Assembly: GCA_963923025.1 (NCBI GenBank)
Contig: CAWUKV010000012.1
Coordinates: 1-43,554, forward strand
DNA: 43,554 bases
Direction of reading: 5' to 3'
Source: CAWUKV01 sp963923025
GTDB lineage: Bacteria > Cyanobacteriota > Cyanobacteriia > Phormidesmidales > Phormidesmidaceae
Part shown: one piece after another, positions 32,362 through 41,579 of the stretch
Layout: every line of letters starts with the position of its first letter
Numbering within the stretch: the first letter of the stretch is position 1
Program-made: the position numbers and the translations under genes
Notes under the pieces: model-generated
Database searches by the model: none
Seen by the model: the letters and a program-made list of their open reading frames with translations, nothing else
What the model was told of the DNA's origin: nothing

Positions 32362-35300
32362 TTACCACGGGCTCCCCACAATGGTGAAGGCCGACCAAAA
32401 GAAAGGATGCTGAAAGCTATCGGCATCGATTGTCGGTAACTCTGACGGCAGGTCAACTGCGCCGCTTGACCACCTTAATGTCCTATCTTCAACAGAAATC
32501 TCGCCGTTCAGCATAGCTAGCTGAGCCTGTCGCAGGGCTTCTGATTTGATCGGGGCCTCACGCAGGCTGCTGTAGAACTGCGTCATCAGTCCGGCGGTGC
32601 CCAGGTCATCGACTTTCCACAGGCTGGCCAGCACTGTTTTCACGCCAGATTGGACGGCCAGTCCGGCAAAGCCTAGCTCCGCCTCTTCATTGCCCAGGGC
32701 CGTACGACAGGCGCTCAGCACCATCAGCTCTACCGGAGGATTACTCAGCTGCAGCGATCGCACCTGGTCGATGCCCAGCCGCTGATCCCAAAACTGAATG
32801 TAGGAGTTGTCGATCTGACCAGCGCTAAACTCTCCGTGGGTGGCGAGATGGACAATGCCGTAGGGTGTTTGCTGCCGTTGAGACACCAGCGCATCGGGCG
32901 TAAAGGTCTCGTTTAAGAGAAACTCCCCTGGCCAAATCTGTTCGGCAATGGTGGTCAGCTCTATGGGTACGGCAGGGAGTTCGGGCTGGTCGGTAAAGCT
33001 AGAGGCCCCCATCGCCAGCACCTCGCTGTTGCGCACGTCCACATAGCGCAGATCGGTCAGGCTAACGCTGGGCACCAGCCCCAGGCTGTAGCGCTCGATC
33101 AAAAAGCCCTCACCGTCGTGTAGGACCGAGAGGGGGAGCGATCGCAGCCCAGGCGGCATTACAAAGGCAAGGTTTTCAATCTCCTGTTCAGACAGGGTTG
33201 CCTGTAGCGGTTCAACCACCCACTGGTAGAGCTGCTGGGCAGCGACTAGGTAGGTTCGGCTACCGATACGAGAGGGGTTAGTCACCTCTCTCCGTAGCTG
33301 GTTAGCTGTGTCCTGTATCTGCTGGTGCGTTATCGACAAAGACTGTCGAATGGGGTCGCGGTCAGGCGTCACCAAAATCAGCTCTAGCTGGTCGTCAGGC
33401 TGGGTGAGTCGTCCCGTAGCACCGTCCGCATTGCTCCGCCAAAGATCATTTTTGGAACGAGCCGTATGCTGGGGCGGCAGCGCGGAGCGGGACTCGGGGG
33501 GAATCTGCTCTACCGTAGATGGCACAAACGCAACATAGACAATAGCCGGTCGAATACCAGTGGCCTCCGCCACCAGCGTCAGGTCTTCTTGGAGCTGGGG
33601 AATATCAGGCTCGGGAAAGCTGTTGTCGTCTAAGCCTAAGTACCGGGTGTATTCGTTGGCGTAGTTGCCCTCCAACTGCGTAAATTTCTCACCAAGCTGT
33701 TCTCGAATCGTGCCCGAGCGTACACCAATGGAAATCTGAGGACGATTGCCCTGAAATAGTCCGGGTGCGTTGTCAAGTTGATGGCCTAATGCCTGCGACG
33801 CGCAGCTACCCAGACAGTCTAAGAAGCCAGGTTGGTTTTCTAAAAGTGCCTGAATAGTTGCTAGAGCATCATTCGTCAGAATAGAGATATTACCCTGAGT
33901 GAAGCTGCCAAGAAAAGACTGAGTAGGGGTTAGAGCGGTACTGGCCGCCGCCCGGATATCTCCTGCTGTGCCGTTAAGGCTGCTGTCACCTACGATAAAG
34001 GGCGTCAAGCCGTTACCGCCGTGACGAACCGTGACCGAGCCCGTCTCACTCTCTAGGCTGACGCCGACGCCATTGCTCCGAAAGAATCGACCAGCATTGA
34101 TGGTGAGGTTGCCGTCTGTGGTGTTTAGTGCATTTACTACAATGTCGCGATCGCTGGTGAGCTGAATCGCATCAGTCGATTGGGAGACATCGAACTGAAT
34201 GCCGACATTCTGAGCATTATTGCCAACAACGGTCAGATTGCCGATGCCCGAAAGGATGCCGTTATCAATATGAACGCCAAACGCACTGGCACTGCTGCTA
34301 TTGCCAGTAACGACTAAGGGCGTGTTGTTGTTGGTGATGACCCCATTGAGCAGCACACCGCTATCAAGCGTGCTGGTGCCAGTAAGCGCGATCGCGCCAT
34401 CGCCTGACGATAGATTTGACCCAGTTTCTAAATTAACGCCAGGGCGGGTGTTTGCCGTGCCGCTGAACAAAATGTTGCCACCAACTCCCGTAAACGGGTT
34501 GTTGGTTGATACTGTGGTGCCATTAGGAATGCGAATTGCTGAAGGGTCGGCCACAAAGAGGTTTGTGCTATTAGCTTGGACGGTGAGGTTACCCCCGTTG
34601 GTATTCAGCGTCGTACCGCCGTTGCCTAACACAACCTGTCCCGTCCCTGTGTTGTTGGCATCCGCAATCAGCCGCAGTGTGAGTGGCCCACTGGTCGATG
34701 ACGCTGGCGCAATGTCAGCATTGATCGAAATGGTACTTTCCGCCAACAGGATTAGCTCTGCGCCAGAAAGCGGATCGAAGAAGATCGGCGCGTCAACCGA
34801 AATGTTGCCCGCCTGTGTCCCAGGCGCACCCACGGTTGAAACCACCACAGTGCCCCCCGCATTGATGGCGCTCACCAAAACACCGGTTGACAGTACCGCG
34901 CTATCCCCTGTCGGGCGAAAAGGGGATGCCCCCGTGATATTGATATCTGTCGTACTGTCAATGCTGATGTCGCCAGGGTCTAGCAGCCAGGTCCCAGCGG
35001 TGCCTGCTGGGGCCAAAATATCCGGCACGGCAGTACCCACATCTAAAAAGCCGCGGCTGCTGGTTTCAACAAACCCCCCGTCTCCCCCCTCGCTGCCGCC
35101 CCGCGCCAAAATTTGACCATAGCTGCGAGTGGTTTGGTCAGACCAAACAATCACACGTCCCCCGTCGCCAGCACGATCGGCGCTGGCAGTCAGCACAGCA
35201 GTCTCATCTACATAGGTGACCTGCGCACTGGGCAGCGGCCCCTGCCCAAGGTAGCTACCGCCAATTAAAATCTCGCCGCCGCCGTCCTGCCCTGCTGCCG

Positions 35301-36270
35301 TTAGTAGAGCGCCGATGACGCCGGTTGTATCCCCCGTCAGGGTCAGCGTCCCACCCACGCCGTCTGGGTTAGAAACATCTAACACACCGCTGACAATTAC
35401 CGTCCCCACATCGGTAGGAATGGCCAGCTGGGCCAGCTGTACCGTTTCATCTTCTAAGCTGAGACCAGCTATCCCCTGGCCGGTCAGCAGCGCGGGCAAA
35501 GTTAGCGGCGTCAGACCAGCCCCCGCCCCAGCGGCAACCTCATAGCTCAGCAAACTGCCACTGGGCGTTAGGCGCAGACGGTTCCCCGAGGGTACTGCCG
35601 CGATCGCAATGCCCCCCCCTGCCGCCGTGACCGTCCCTGTGTTGACCACTGTACTGCCCGCCAGCAAAAGCGTCTGACCAGCCTCCAGCGTCAAGTCTCC
35701 GGCATTGACCAGCGCACCGTTAGACCCGTAAAACAGCAGGCTCTGAGGTGAGCCGATAAGTTCTGCCGGGTCAACAGGCCCAACCGCGTTAAAACTGCCC
35801 TGCCCAAAGCCAATACCATCCGCCGTAGCCACGGCCAAATTCCCCGGCAGGTTCAGTCGTGTGTCAGGGCCAAATAAGACCCCCACCGGGTTAATCAAAA
35901 ACAGATTCGCCCCTGATCCGACCAGCTGAAGTTGACCGTTGATGATCGACGCGTCGCCGCCATTGATGCGGCCTAGGACATTGACAATCTCGGGTTGGGT
36001 AAGAAAGATGGCGGTCTCGTTGGCCGACAGTCCAAACTGTTCAAAACTGTGGAAGAGATTGTTCTCGCTGACCGTGCCGCCTTCGATCCAATACGCTGCA
36101 TCCCGGTATTGAACGTCGGTGTTAAGTCCGTCTGAGTTGGGCGTAATCGATTGGGCCAGGGCTGGGGGTGAAGATAGGCATATACCACCGCTGACCAGCA
36201 GGGCTACAGCCCCGCTCACTTGAGGATTCAAACCCAGTACTAAAATCCCTGGATGCAACGGTTTGCCCAT
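32362..36270 (-). CDS. TPS-exported CHAT-protease exoprotein, copy 2
   Basis: 1302 residues. A long signal peptide (to about residue 40, ending PALA-QS) leads to a TPS secretion domain: NLFHSFEQFGL, then INGGDASIINGQ and NLFLINPVGVLFGP. About residues 280-860 are repetitive, Gly/Thr/Asp-rich sequence typical of beta-helix. The last ~340 residues are a CHAT caspase-like protease with His1145 in VHLATHGEF and Cys1188 in LSACRTALG, then GFAGLAVQSGVK and HPFFWSAF. The ATG at 36270 lies after GGGAGG; a GTG at 36291 is less likely. It is paralogous to the upstream gene and followed by its transporter. A surface or released protease is inferred. Confidence 0.9.
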   Translation of the reverse strand: MGKPLHPGILVLGLNPQVSGAVALLVSGGICLSSPPALAQSITPNSDGLNTDVQYRDAAYWIEGGTVSENNLFHSFEQFGLSANETAIFLTQPEIVNVLGRINGGDASIINGQLQLVGSGANLFLINPVGVLFGPDTRLNLPGNLAVATADGIGFGQGSFNAVGPVDPAELIGSPQSLLFYGSNGALVNAGDLTLEAGQTLLLAGSTVVNTGTVTAAGGGIAIAAVPSGNRLRLTPSGSLLSYEVAAGAGAGLTPLTLPALLTGQGIAGLSLEDETVQLAQLAIPTDVGTVIVSGVLDVSNPDGVGGTLTLTGDTTGVIGALLTAAGQDGGGEILIGGSYLGQGPLPSAQVTYVDETAVLTASADRAGDGGRVIVWSDQTTRSYGQILARGGSEGGDGGFVETSSRGFLDVGTAVPDILAPAGTAGTWLLDPGDISIDSTTDINITGASPFRPTGDSAVLSTGVLVSAINAGGTVVVSTVGAPGTQAGNISVDAPIFFDPLSGAELILLAESTISINADIAPASSTSGPLTLRLIADANNTGTGQVVLGNGGTTLNTNGGNLTVQANSTNLFVADPSAIRIPNGTTVSTNNPFTGVGGNILFSGTANTRPGVNLETGSNLSSGDGAIALTGTSTLDSGVLLNGVITNNNTPLVVTGNSSSASAFGVHIDNGILSGIGNLTVVGNNAQNVGIQFDVSQSTDAIQLTSDRDIVVNALNTTDGNLTINAGRFFRSNGVGVSLESETGSVTVRHGGNGLTPFIVGDSSLNGTAGDIRAAASTALTPTQSFLGSFTQGNISILTNDALATIQALLENQPGFLDCLGSCASQALGHQLDNAPGLFQGNRPQISIGVRSGTIREQLGEKFTQLEGNYANEYTRYLGLDDNSFPEPDIPQLQEDLTLVAEATGIRPAIVYVAFVPSTVEQIPPESRSALPPQHTARSKNDLWRSNADGATGRLTQPDDQLELILVTPDRDPIRQSLSITHQQIQDTANQLRREVTNPSRIGSRTYLVAAQQLYQWVVEPLQATLSEQEIENLAFVMPPGLRSLPLSVLHDGEGFLIERYSLGLVPSVSLTDLRYVDVRNSEVLAMGASSFTDQPELPAVPIELTTIAEQIWPGEFLLNETFTPDALVSQRQQTPYGIVHLATHGEFSAGQIDNSYIQFWDQRLGIDQVRSLQLSNPPVELMVLSACRTALGNEEAELGFAGLAVQSGVKTVLASLWKVDDLGTAGLMTQFYSSLREAPIKSEALRQAQLAMLNGEISVEDRTLRWSSGAVDLPSELPTIDADSFQHPFFWSAFTIVGSPW

Positions 36271-36387
36271 GATACTGGCTAGTCCTCCCACCGACGGATG
36301 TAGTCCGCGCCTATAGTGTGCGCCGTTTACGTTAGAACGCCGAGTGCAGTGCTCCTACTGGGGCAGAGAACAACACGGCCCCGCAGG

Positions 36388-36419
36388 TATAGCCATCGCC
36401 ATTTATAGCCATCGCCATT
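36388..36419. repeat. 16-bp tandem direct repeat
   Basis: Two exact copies of TATAGCCATCGCCATT abut each other and end 3 bases before the 67-bp element. The partial copy near 1520 carries CGCCACTTAC at the matching place, so the CGCCATT part may belong to the element's flank. Confidence 0.8.
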
Positions 36420-36422
36420 TAC

Positions 36423-36508
36423 GTTAGGACACCGAGTAGGGTGATCCCATTTGGCATACAACGAAATGGCGTCGCAGCCTTGTCCTAACGGATCTGGCGG
36501 CTGCTATA
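36423..36508. repeat. 67-bp inverted-end element plus conserved tail, copy B
   Basis: The core 36423-36489 begins GTTAGGACA-like (GTTAGGACACCGAGTA) and ends TGTCCTAAC. It is identical in length to copy A at 3937-4003 and clearly homologous throughout, and is followed by the same GG[A/C]…CTGGCGGC tail. It lies in the same orientation as copy A. Confidence 0.8.
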
Positions 36509-36614
36509 TTCGGGCAGCCGGGTTCTAACGGGCATTCCATCAACTCAACTTGATGGCCAACTCTTAGCCAAGCGTGGAACCGGTGACAAGCGGACCCGTG
36601 GAATCACGGATTTC

Positions 36615-39600
36615 TTACCAGGGACTGCCAATGACGGTGAAGGCTGCCCAGAAGAACGGATGGTCAAAGTTGGTGCTGTCAGTCCCTTTGAGCAGCTCCG
36701 GCAGCTCAATTTCGCCGCCAGACCAGGCCATAGTATTGCGCTTGACCTGAATCTCGCCGTTCAGCATCGCCAGCTGCGCCTGTCGCAACGCCTCAGCCTT
36801 GATGGGCTCACCCCGCAGGCTGGTATAAAACTGGGTCATCAGCCCGGCGGTGCCCACATCGTCCACCTTCCATAGGCTGGCCATCGCCGTTTTCACCCCA
36901 GACTGCACCGCTAGTCCGGCAAAGCCCAGCTCCGCTTCTTCATTGCCCAAGGCGGTACGGCAAGCGCTGAGGACCATTAGCTCTACCGGCGGGCTGTTCA
37001 GACCCAGCGATCGCACCTCGTCAATGCCCACCCGCTGATTCCAAAACTGGATGTAGGAGTTGTTGACATTGCCTGACTTAAACTCACCGTGGGTGGCGAG
37101 GTGAACAATCCCGTAGGGGGTTTCCTCACGGCTAGAGACCAATAGGTCGGGCGTAAAGGTTTCATTGATGAGAAATTCACCGGGCCAGATCCGTTCGGCA
37201 ATGGCCTGTAGCTCGATGGGGACGGCGGGTAGCGCTGGCTGGTCAGTAAAGCTGGAGGCCCCCATGGCCAGCACTTCACTATTACGAACATCAACGTATT
37301 TTAGGTCCGTTAGGCTCACGCTGGGCATGAGGCCCACGCTGTAGCGTTCGACCAAGAACGACTCACCATCGTGCAGGGCAGAGACCGGCAATGAGCGCAG
37401 CCCCGGCGGCATAATAAACGCCAGATTACCAATCTCCGCCTCCGCCAAAATATCGACCATCGGGTCAATTAACCAGCTATCGAGCTGCTGGGCCGGGCGC
37501 AGGTAGGTGCGGGTATTGGTACGGGAACGGTTGGTCACCTCTGCACGAAACTGACTGGCTACCCGCTGGACCTGCGCCTGAGAAATTGAAACCGTTCTAC
37601 GAATGGGCGGGCCATCCGGCGTGACTAATATGAGTTCTAGAAGATCGTCAGGATGGGAGGTCTGACCAGGGTCAAAAAACTGAGCCACCGTCGGCGAGCC
37701 ATTCGCTGACTTACTGTTGGCCTGAAGACTAGCGGCCTCTGCCCCCACAGTCCCTATGTCTGAAAATCCGGTTTCTGGGGCTGCTGTACCCGGGTCAACC
37801 TGTCCCTCAGGGACAAACGAAACGTAGAGCAGGGCCGGACGAATGCCCGTCGCCTCCGCAACCAGCGTCAGGTATTCCTGTAGTTCCGGCAGATCGGGCT
37901 GAGGAAAGTCATCTTCATTTAGCCCTAGATAACTCAGGAAATCGAGGGTGTAGCCAACCTCGCGATTGACCAGCTGACCGAACGCATCACCGTTGTCGGT
38001 ATTGACCACCGTTAGCGGCGGTTGATCATCCTCCGGATCGGTAGTGGGCCGATTTCCGTCAGAAAATGTTGGCGTTGAAGAACAATCCACCACACAGTCG
38101 GGCGGTAGAGTTGTTGCCCCATTGGTGTCCGGCTGCGGCTCTAGCGTAGGGTCCCCCGTCAGGATGGAAATATTGCCCTGAACTTCGTCCGTTAAAAACG
38201 ATTGGTCCGGCTCAATGGCATTGGTTGCGGTGCGAATGGCAGATGCGGTGCCGTTGGTGCCGCTGTCACCCACCACAAAAGGTACAGTGCCATTACCGCC
38301 GTGGGTTAGCGTCACCGCCCCACCCGTACTGAGAATGCTGGCCCCTGGACCGCCATCGTCAAAGAAAACCGTACCCGTCGCCTGGAAGTTTTCGTCCGCG
38401 ATCGCGGTAATATTGCCACTCGCATCGAGCGTGTCAACCACTAAGCTACTGTCGCTGGTTAGGGTGATGTTGTCAGCGGACAAATCATTCTCTACCAAAA
38501 TCCCCAGCGTTGGACTACTGCCATTAAGAACAATATTCCCTCGATCTTCTTCTCCGAAGACGTTAACAAAGCCATCGATATCGATACCTGTACTGTCCGT
38601 ACTACTGCCCACTGCGGTAAAGTCCCCTCCGCCAGTAGAAATGGACACACCCGGCCCAATCTGAATACCCGTACCGGTTCCCGCTGTGCCCACCAGGGTA
38701 ATGTCCCCCTCCGCAAATCCCAAAAAATCGCTGGTTTGAATAGCGTAGTCGCCGGTCAGGGAGATGGCATCGACACCTTCTAGGTTGCTGGTGTTGCCCT
38801 GAATCGTCAGATCCCCGCCGTTAGTTTCGATTGCCACAAAATCGGGTAGACCCGCGATCGCAACTTGGCCATCGCCGGTGTTGTCGGCATCCGCAATCAG
38901 CCGCAGCGTCAGGGGGAAGGTGACTGTGGTTGCTGTAGTATCTGAGGCAATGGGCGCTTCAAGAATGATGCTGCCTGCGGCTTCCAGCGACAGGCTAGCC
39001 GGTTGCGTAATCAGGGAGGGATCAAGCCGCTGTTCGACAATAATATCGCCCGCCTCTGCGCCCGTCGTGCCGGTGGTTGTAATGATGACGTTACCGCCAG
39101 CATTCAGCGCATCCAGAATTGTATTAACCGCAAGGCTGGCCCCGGCCCCTGTCGGCTGGAAGGGGGAGACCCCGTCATCATCAAAATTGGCGGTGTTTTC
39201 TAACCCAATCGTCAAATTGAGCGGATCGACTAACCAAGTCCCCGCAGGGCCGGCGGCTGAACTGATGTCTGGGGTTTGCGTTACCGACAAATCACCCAGG
39301 CTACTGGTTTCAACAAACCCACCCTGCTGACCGCCCCGCGCCAACAGCTGCCCGTCAATGCGAGTCGCTTGGTCAGCCCAGACAATAATTTCGCCGCCGG
39401 TTGTCTGCCCGCTAACGTCAACAACAGAATCGGCATCAATGTAGGTGACATCGGCATTGGGTAAAGGGCCATCGCCAGTCCGGCTACCGCCAATGTAGAT
39501 ATTCCCGCCGTCAGTACCCGCCGCCGTCAGCAGGGCTGCAATTGCTCCAGTAGTGTCCCCAACCAGGGCCAGCGTGCCCCCTTCGGGACCGGACACGTCT

Positions 39601-40451
39601 AAACGCCCGGTGACAATGACGGTGCCCACATCGGTGGGAATAGCAACCTGAGCAATCTCAACCGTGCCATTTTCGACTGTGGCTCCGGTGTCGAGGCCGC
39701 TGCCGGTTAGCAGCTCTGGCAGCGATAGCCCAGTAATGGCACTGGCGGCGGTGGGGGCGGCCACATCGTAGCTCAGCAGCGAGCCCGAAGGGCTGAGGCG
39801 CAGGAGCTGAGTGCCAGGAACCGCCGCGATCGCAACCTCGCCACCGGGCACGGTAACGCTGCCCGTATTCAGTGCCGTCCCCCCCGCCAAAATTAGCGAC
39901 CTACCGCTTTCAAGCTGTAAGTCGCCCGCGTTGACCACAGCCCCCGGTGCCGCCACATGAAACAGCAGCGTCTGGGGTGAGCCGGTCAGTAGCGCATAGT
40001 CCGGATCGCCCAGCACATCAAAACTGCCGCCGCCAAAACCAATGCTATCTGCCGTAGTCGCGGTCAAATTGCCCGGCAGGTTCAGGGCTGCGTCAGGCCC
40101 AAACAGGACACCGCTAGGGTTAATCAAATACAGATTGGCCTGGGAGCCCGTAATCTGCAATGCCCCGTTGATGATGGAGGGGTCGCCACCGCTGACCCGA
40201 GCCAAAACGTTGAGCACCGCTGGCTGGCTGAGGAAGTTTGCCAGTTCCCCGGCTGACAGCCCAAACTGTTCGAAGCTATGAAACAGATTTTGTCCATCAG
40301 CGGAGCTAACGCCGCCAGAGATATCGTACTGGCCACCAACTTGGTTAATTTGAGTTTGAGAATCGCCAGACGTAATCGACTGACCATGGGCGGCGGGTAG
40401 CCAGACGAGGGTACCGCTGGCCAGCAGCAGTGGGAGGAGAGAGCGGGGCAT
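36615..40451 (-). CDS. TPS-exported CHAT-protease exoprotein, copy 1
   Basis: 1278 residues with the same plan as its neighbour: a signal peptide (about 1-23, ending AAHG-QS), a TPS domain (NLFHSFEQFGLSAGELANF, NLYLINPSGVLFGPD), a long Gly/Thr/Asp-rich beta-helix-like middle, and a C-terminal CHAT protease with His1121 in VHLATHGEF and Cys1164 in LSACRTALG. The last ~320 residues are very similar to copy 2, while the middle parts differ more. The ATG at 40451 follows TTGGAG at 6-base spacing. Two Cys near residue 815 (CVVDC) have a counterpart CLGSC in copy 2. It is probably exported by the TpsB protein downstream. Confidence 0.9.
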   Translation of the reverse strand: MPRSLLPLLLASGTLVWLPAAHGQSITSGDSQTQINQVGGQYDISGGVSSADGQNLFHSFEQFGLSAGELANFLSQPAVLNVLARVSGGDPSIINGALQITGSQANLYLINPSGVLFGPDAALNLPGNLTATTADSIGFGGGSFDVLGDPDYALLTGSPQTLLFHVAAPGAVVNAGDLQLESGRSLILAGGTALNTGSVTVPGGEVAIAAVPGTQLLRLSPSGSLLSYDVAAPTAASAITGLSLPELLTGSGLDTGATVENGTVEIAQVAIPTDVGTVIVTGRLDVSGPEGGTLALVGDTTGAIAALLTAAGTDGGNIYIGGSRTGDGPLPNADVTYIDADSVVDVSGQTTGGEIIVWADQATRIDGQLLARGGQQGGFVETSSLGDLSVTQTPDISSAAGPAGTWLVDPLNLTIGLENTANFDDDGVSPFQPTGAGASLAVNTILDALNAGGNVIITTTGTTGAEAGDIIVEQRLDPSLITQPASLSLEAAGSIILEAPIASDTTATTVTFPLTLRLIADADNTGDGQVAIAGLPDFVAIETNGGDLTIQGNTSNLEGVDAISLTGDYAIQTSDFLGFAEGDITLVGTAGTGTGIQIGPGVSISTGGGDFTAVGSSTDSTGIDIDGFVNVFGEEDRGNIVLNGSSPTLGILVENDLSADNITLTSDSSLVVDTLDASGNITAIADENFQATGTVFFDDGGPGASILSTGGAVTLTHGGNGTVPFVVGDSGTNGTASAIRTATNAIEPDQSFLTDEVQGNISILTGDPTLEPQPDTNGATTLPPDCVVDCSSTPTFSDGNRPTTDPEDDQPPLTVVNTDNGDAFGQLVNREVGYTLDFLSYLGLNEDDFPQPDLPELQEYLTLVAEATGIRPALLYVSFVPEGQVDPGTAAPETGFSDIGTVGAEAASLQANSKSANGSPTVAQFFDPGQTSHPDDLLELILVTPDGPPIRRTVSISQAQVQRVASQFRAEVTNRSRTNTRTYLRPAQQLDSWLIDPMVDILAEAEIGNLAFIMPPGLRSLPVSALHDGESFLVERYSVGLMPSVSLTDLKYVDVRNSEVLAMGASSFTDQPALPAVPIELQAIAERIWPGEFLINETFTPDLLVSSREETPYGIVHLATHGEFKSGNVNNSYIQFWNQRVGIDEVRSLGLNSPPVELMVLSACRTALGNEEAELGFAGLAVQSGVKTAMASLWKVDDVGTAGLMTQFYTSLRGEPIKAEALRQAQLAMLNGEIQVKRNTMAWSGGEIELPELLKGTDSTNFDHPFFWAAFTVIGSPW

Positions 40452-40706
40452 GCAGAACTCCAAATAGTAGGTTCGTCGAGGGGAGCGAAAAGGTCCCTCG
40501 GTACTCCGTATATTTGCGGGGGCTTTAGGTTCAGTTTTCTAGAAAAAGCTGTATTTTCCGGCGAGGATGGCAAGCTTTCATTATTCTTTGCAGAGGCTTG
40601 GTAAAGCCTTAACAGATCGCCCTCGGTGTCCATTCACTGCGAATCTCACGCCCAGTACGGGCAAGCTGGGCTCATGGTCTACAGCCATTTCTCATTTGTC
40701 ACGTCT

Positions 40707-41171
40707 ATGAAAATCCGGCTAACCACGACGATCATGTTGCTTTCCCTCGCCCTCATAGCAGCGGCCTGTGGTGAAAGTCGCAGTGTTCAATGTGAGAAAA
40801 TTGGCAGCATCCTAAACAGCACCTCATCGCAGATGCTGTCAGCCAGCCGTACCGCTCAGGGGTTTTCTCAGGGTGCAGCGCTGGCTGATCAGGCGGCAGC
40901 AGACCTAGAAGCGCTAGACCTGGGCGACAAGAAACTTAGCAACTTGCGATCGCACCTGGCAGCCGCCTACCGCGCCATGAGTGTGGCGTCCCAAGAGATG
41001 AATGCAATCGCCGGAGCCGACGGTTTCGTCACAAGCAATAGCGGCAACACCGAGGTCATAGCCCGCTTCGAACAGTCCAGCCAAGCATTTAGCACCGTAT
41101 TCAACACCGCTCAAACCTACTGCAACGGCGGCGACGTTCCACCCGAATTTACAGAACAGCCTGCGTCCTAG
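40707..41171 (+). CDS. Small putative lipoprotein
   Basis: 154 residues. The N terminus is a lipoprotein signal (MKIRLTTTIMLLSLALIAAAC) with lipobox IAAAC, so it is expected to be membrane-anchored through a lipidated Cys. The mature part is helical and polar, with a Cys soon after the lipobox (VQCEKIG) and another near the end (TYCNGG) that could pair. The family is not recognised. The ATG at 40707 was chosen because the lipoprotein signal starts there. It is divergent from the TPS-CHAT operon. Confidence 0.7.
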   Translation: MKIRLTTTIMLLSLALIAAACGESRSVQCEKIGSILNSTSSQMLSASRTAQGFSQGAALADQAAADLEALDLGDKKLSNLRSHLAAAYRAMSVASQEMNAIAGADGFVTSNSGNTEVIARFEQSSQAFSTVFNTAQTYCNGGDVPPEFTEQPAS

Positions 41172-41196
41172 CACGCTTTTGAGGAGGGGTTAGCGC

Positions 41197-41503
41197 TTAG
41201 ATCTGGTCAGAGTCGATGCCAATCGATTTCAGTTGCTCCGCCAGCTGAGCAGCCTTTGCTTGTACTGCATCCCTTTCCTGCTGGGCCGTATCTAACGATT
41301 GTTGGGTGGGTTTCTAATGCCTCTTCGATGTCGTCACGACTGGGCAGCGTCAGATCGGTTTGCGGATCGTAAAGTCGGAGCTCTTTAGGTAACGGCGCAA
41401 TGCCCAAAATAGCCGAGCGGATATCGTGAAGCTGTCGGTCCAGGCCAAGACCCTGACGATGAATAAACGGAATTCCCGCTGCGGTATACCGCAGCGGGTT
41501 GCA
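41197..41503 (-). pseudogene. Frameshifted C-terminal remnant, probably Uma2
   Basis: One frame reads LPKELRLYDPQTDLTLPSRD followed by DIEEALE. A shift near 41310 then restores a coiled-coil tail in another frame (QQERDAVQAKAAQLAEQLKS, then IGIDSDQI and a stop at 41197). A Tyr-Asp-rich strand followed by a Glu/Gln/Ala coiled coil ending in LGID is the usual tail of cyanobacterial Uma2 proteins. No N-terminal part precedes it. The shift could also be a sequencing error, but the absence of the N-terminal half argues for decay. Confidence 0.5.
41475..41498. repeat. Perfect 24-bp palindrome
   Basis: CCCGCTGCGGTA followed by its exact reverse complement, with no spacer (centre GTATAC). It lies at the upstream edge of the Uma2 remnant. 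It could be a relic of a hairpin repeat or a binding site. Confidence 0.85.
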
Positions 41504-41579
41504 TCACTGCTATACCTGTCATAGTTGTCGGCGTTGGTCAGCACTGGCTGCGTCCTTTCAGTGCATAGCAAGCATTAGA

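Larger units (their letters stand above)
36271..36614. other. Intergenic region between the two TPS-CHAT genes
   Basis: It holds a 16-base tandem direct repeat, TATAGCCATCGCCATT (36388-36403 and 36404-36419), the 67-bp element, and a hairpin CCATCAA-CTCAAC-TTGATGG (36537-36556). The ~340-base gap suggests the two exoprotein genes may have separate promoters. No gene was found. Confidence 0.6.
41172..41579. other. Intergenic region with decayed gene
   Basis: Nearly all of it is the frameshifted remnant at 41197-41503 and the palindrome inside it. The last ~75 bases before the antiporter's stop codon hold nothing recognisable. Confidence 0.5.

Noticed and set aside
34301..35116. 271-codon plus-strand frame inside the TPS-CHAT gene
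   Set aside because: Antisense shadow of a repetitive GC-rich gene; composition mirrors the real frame.
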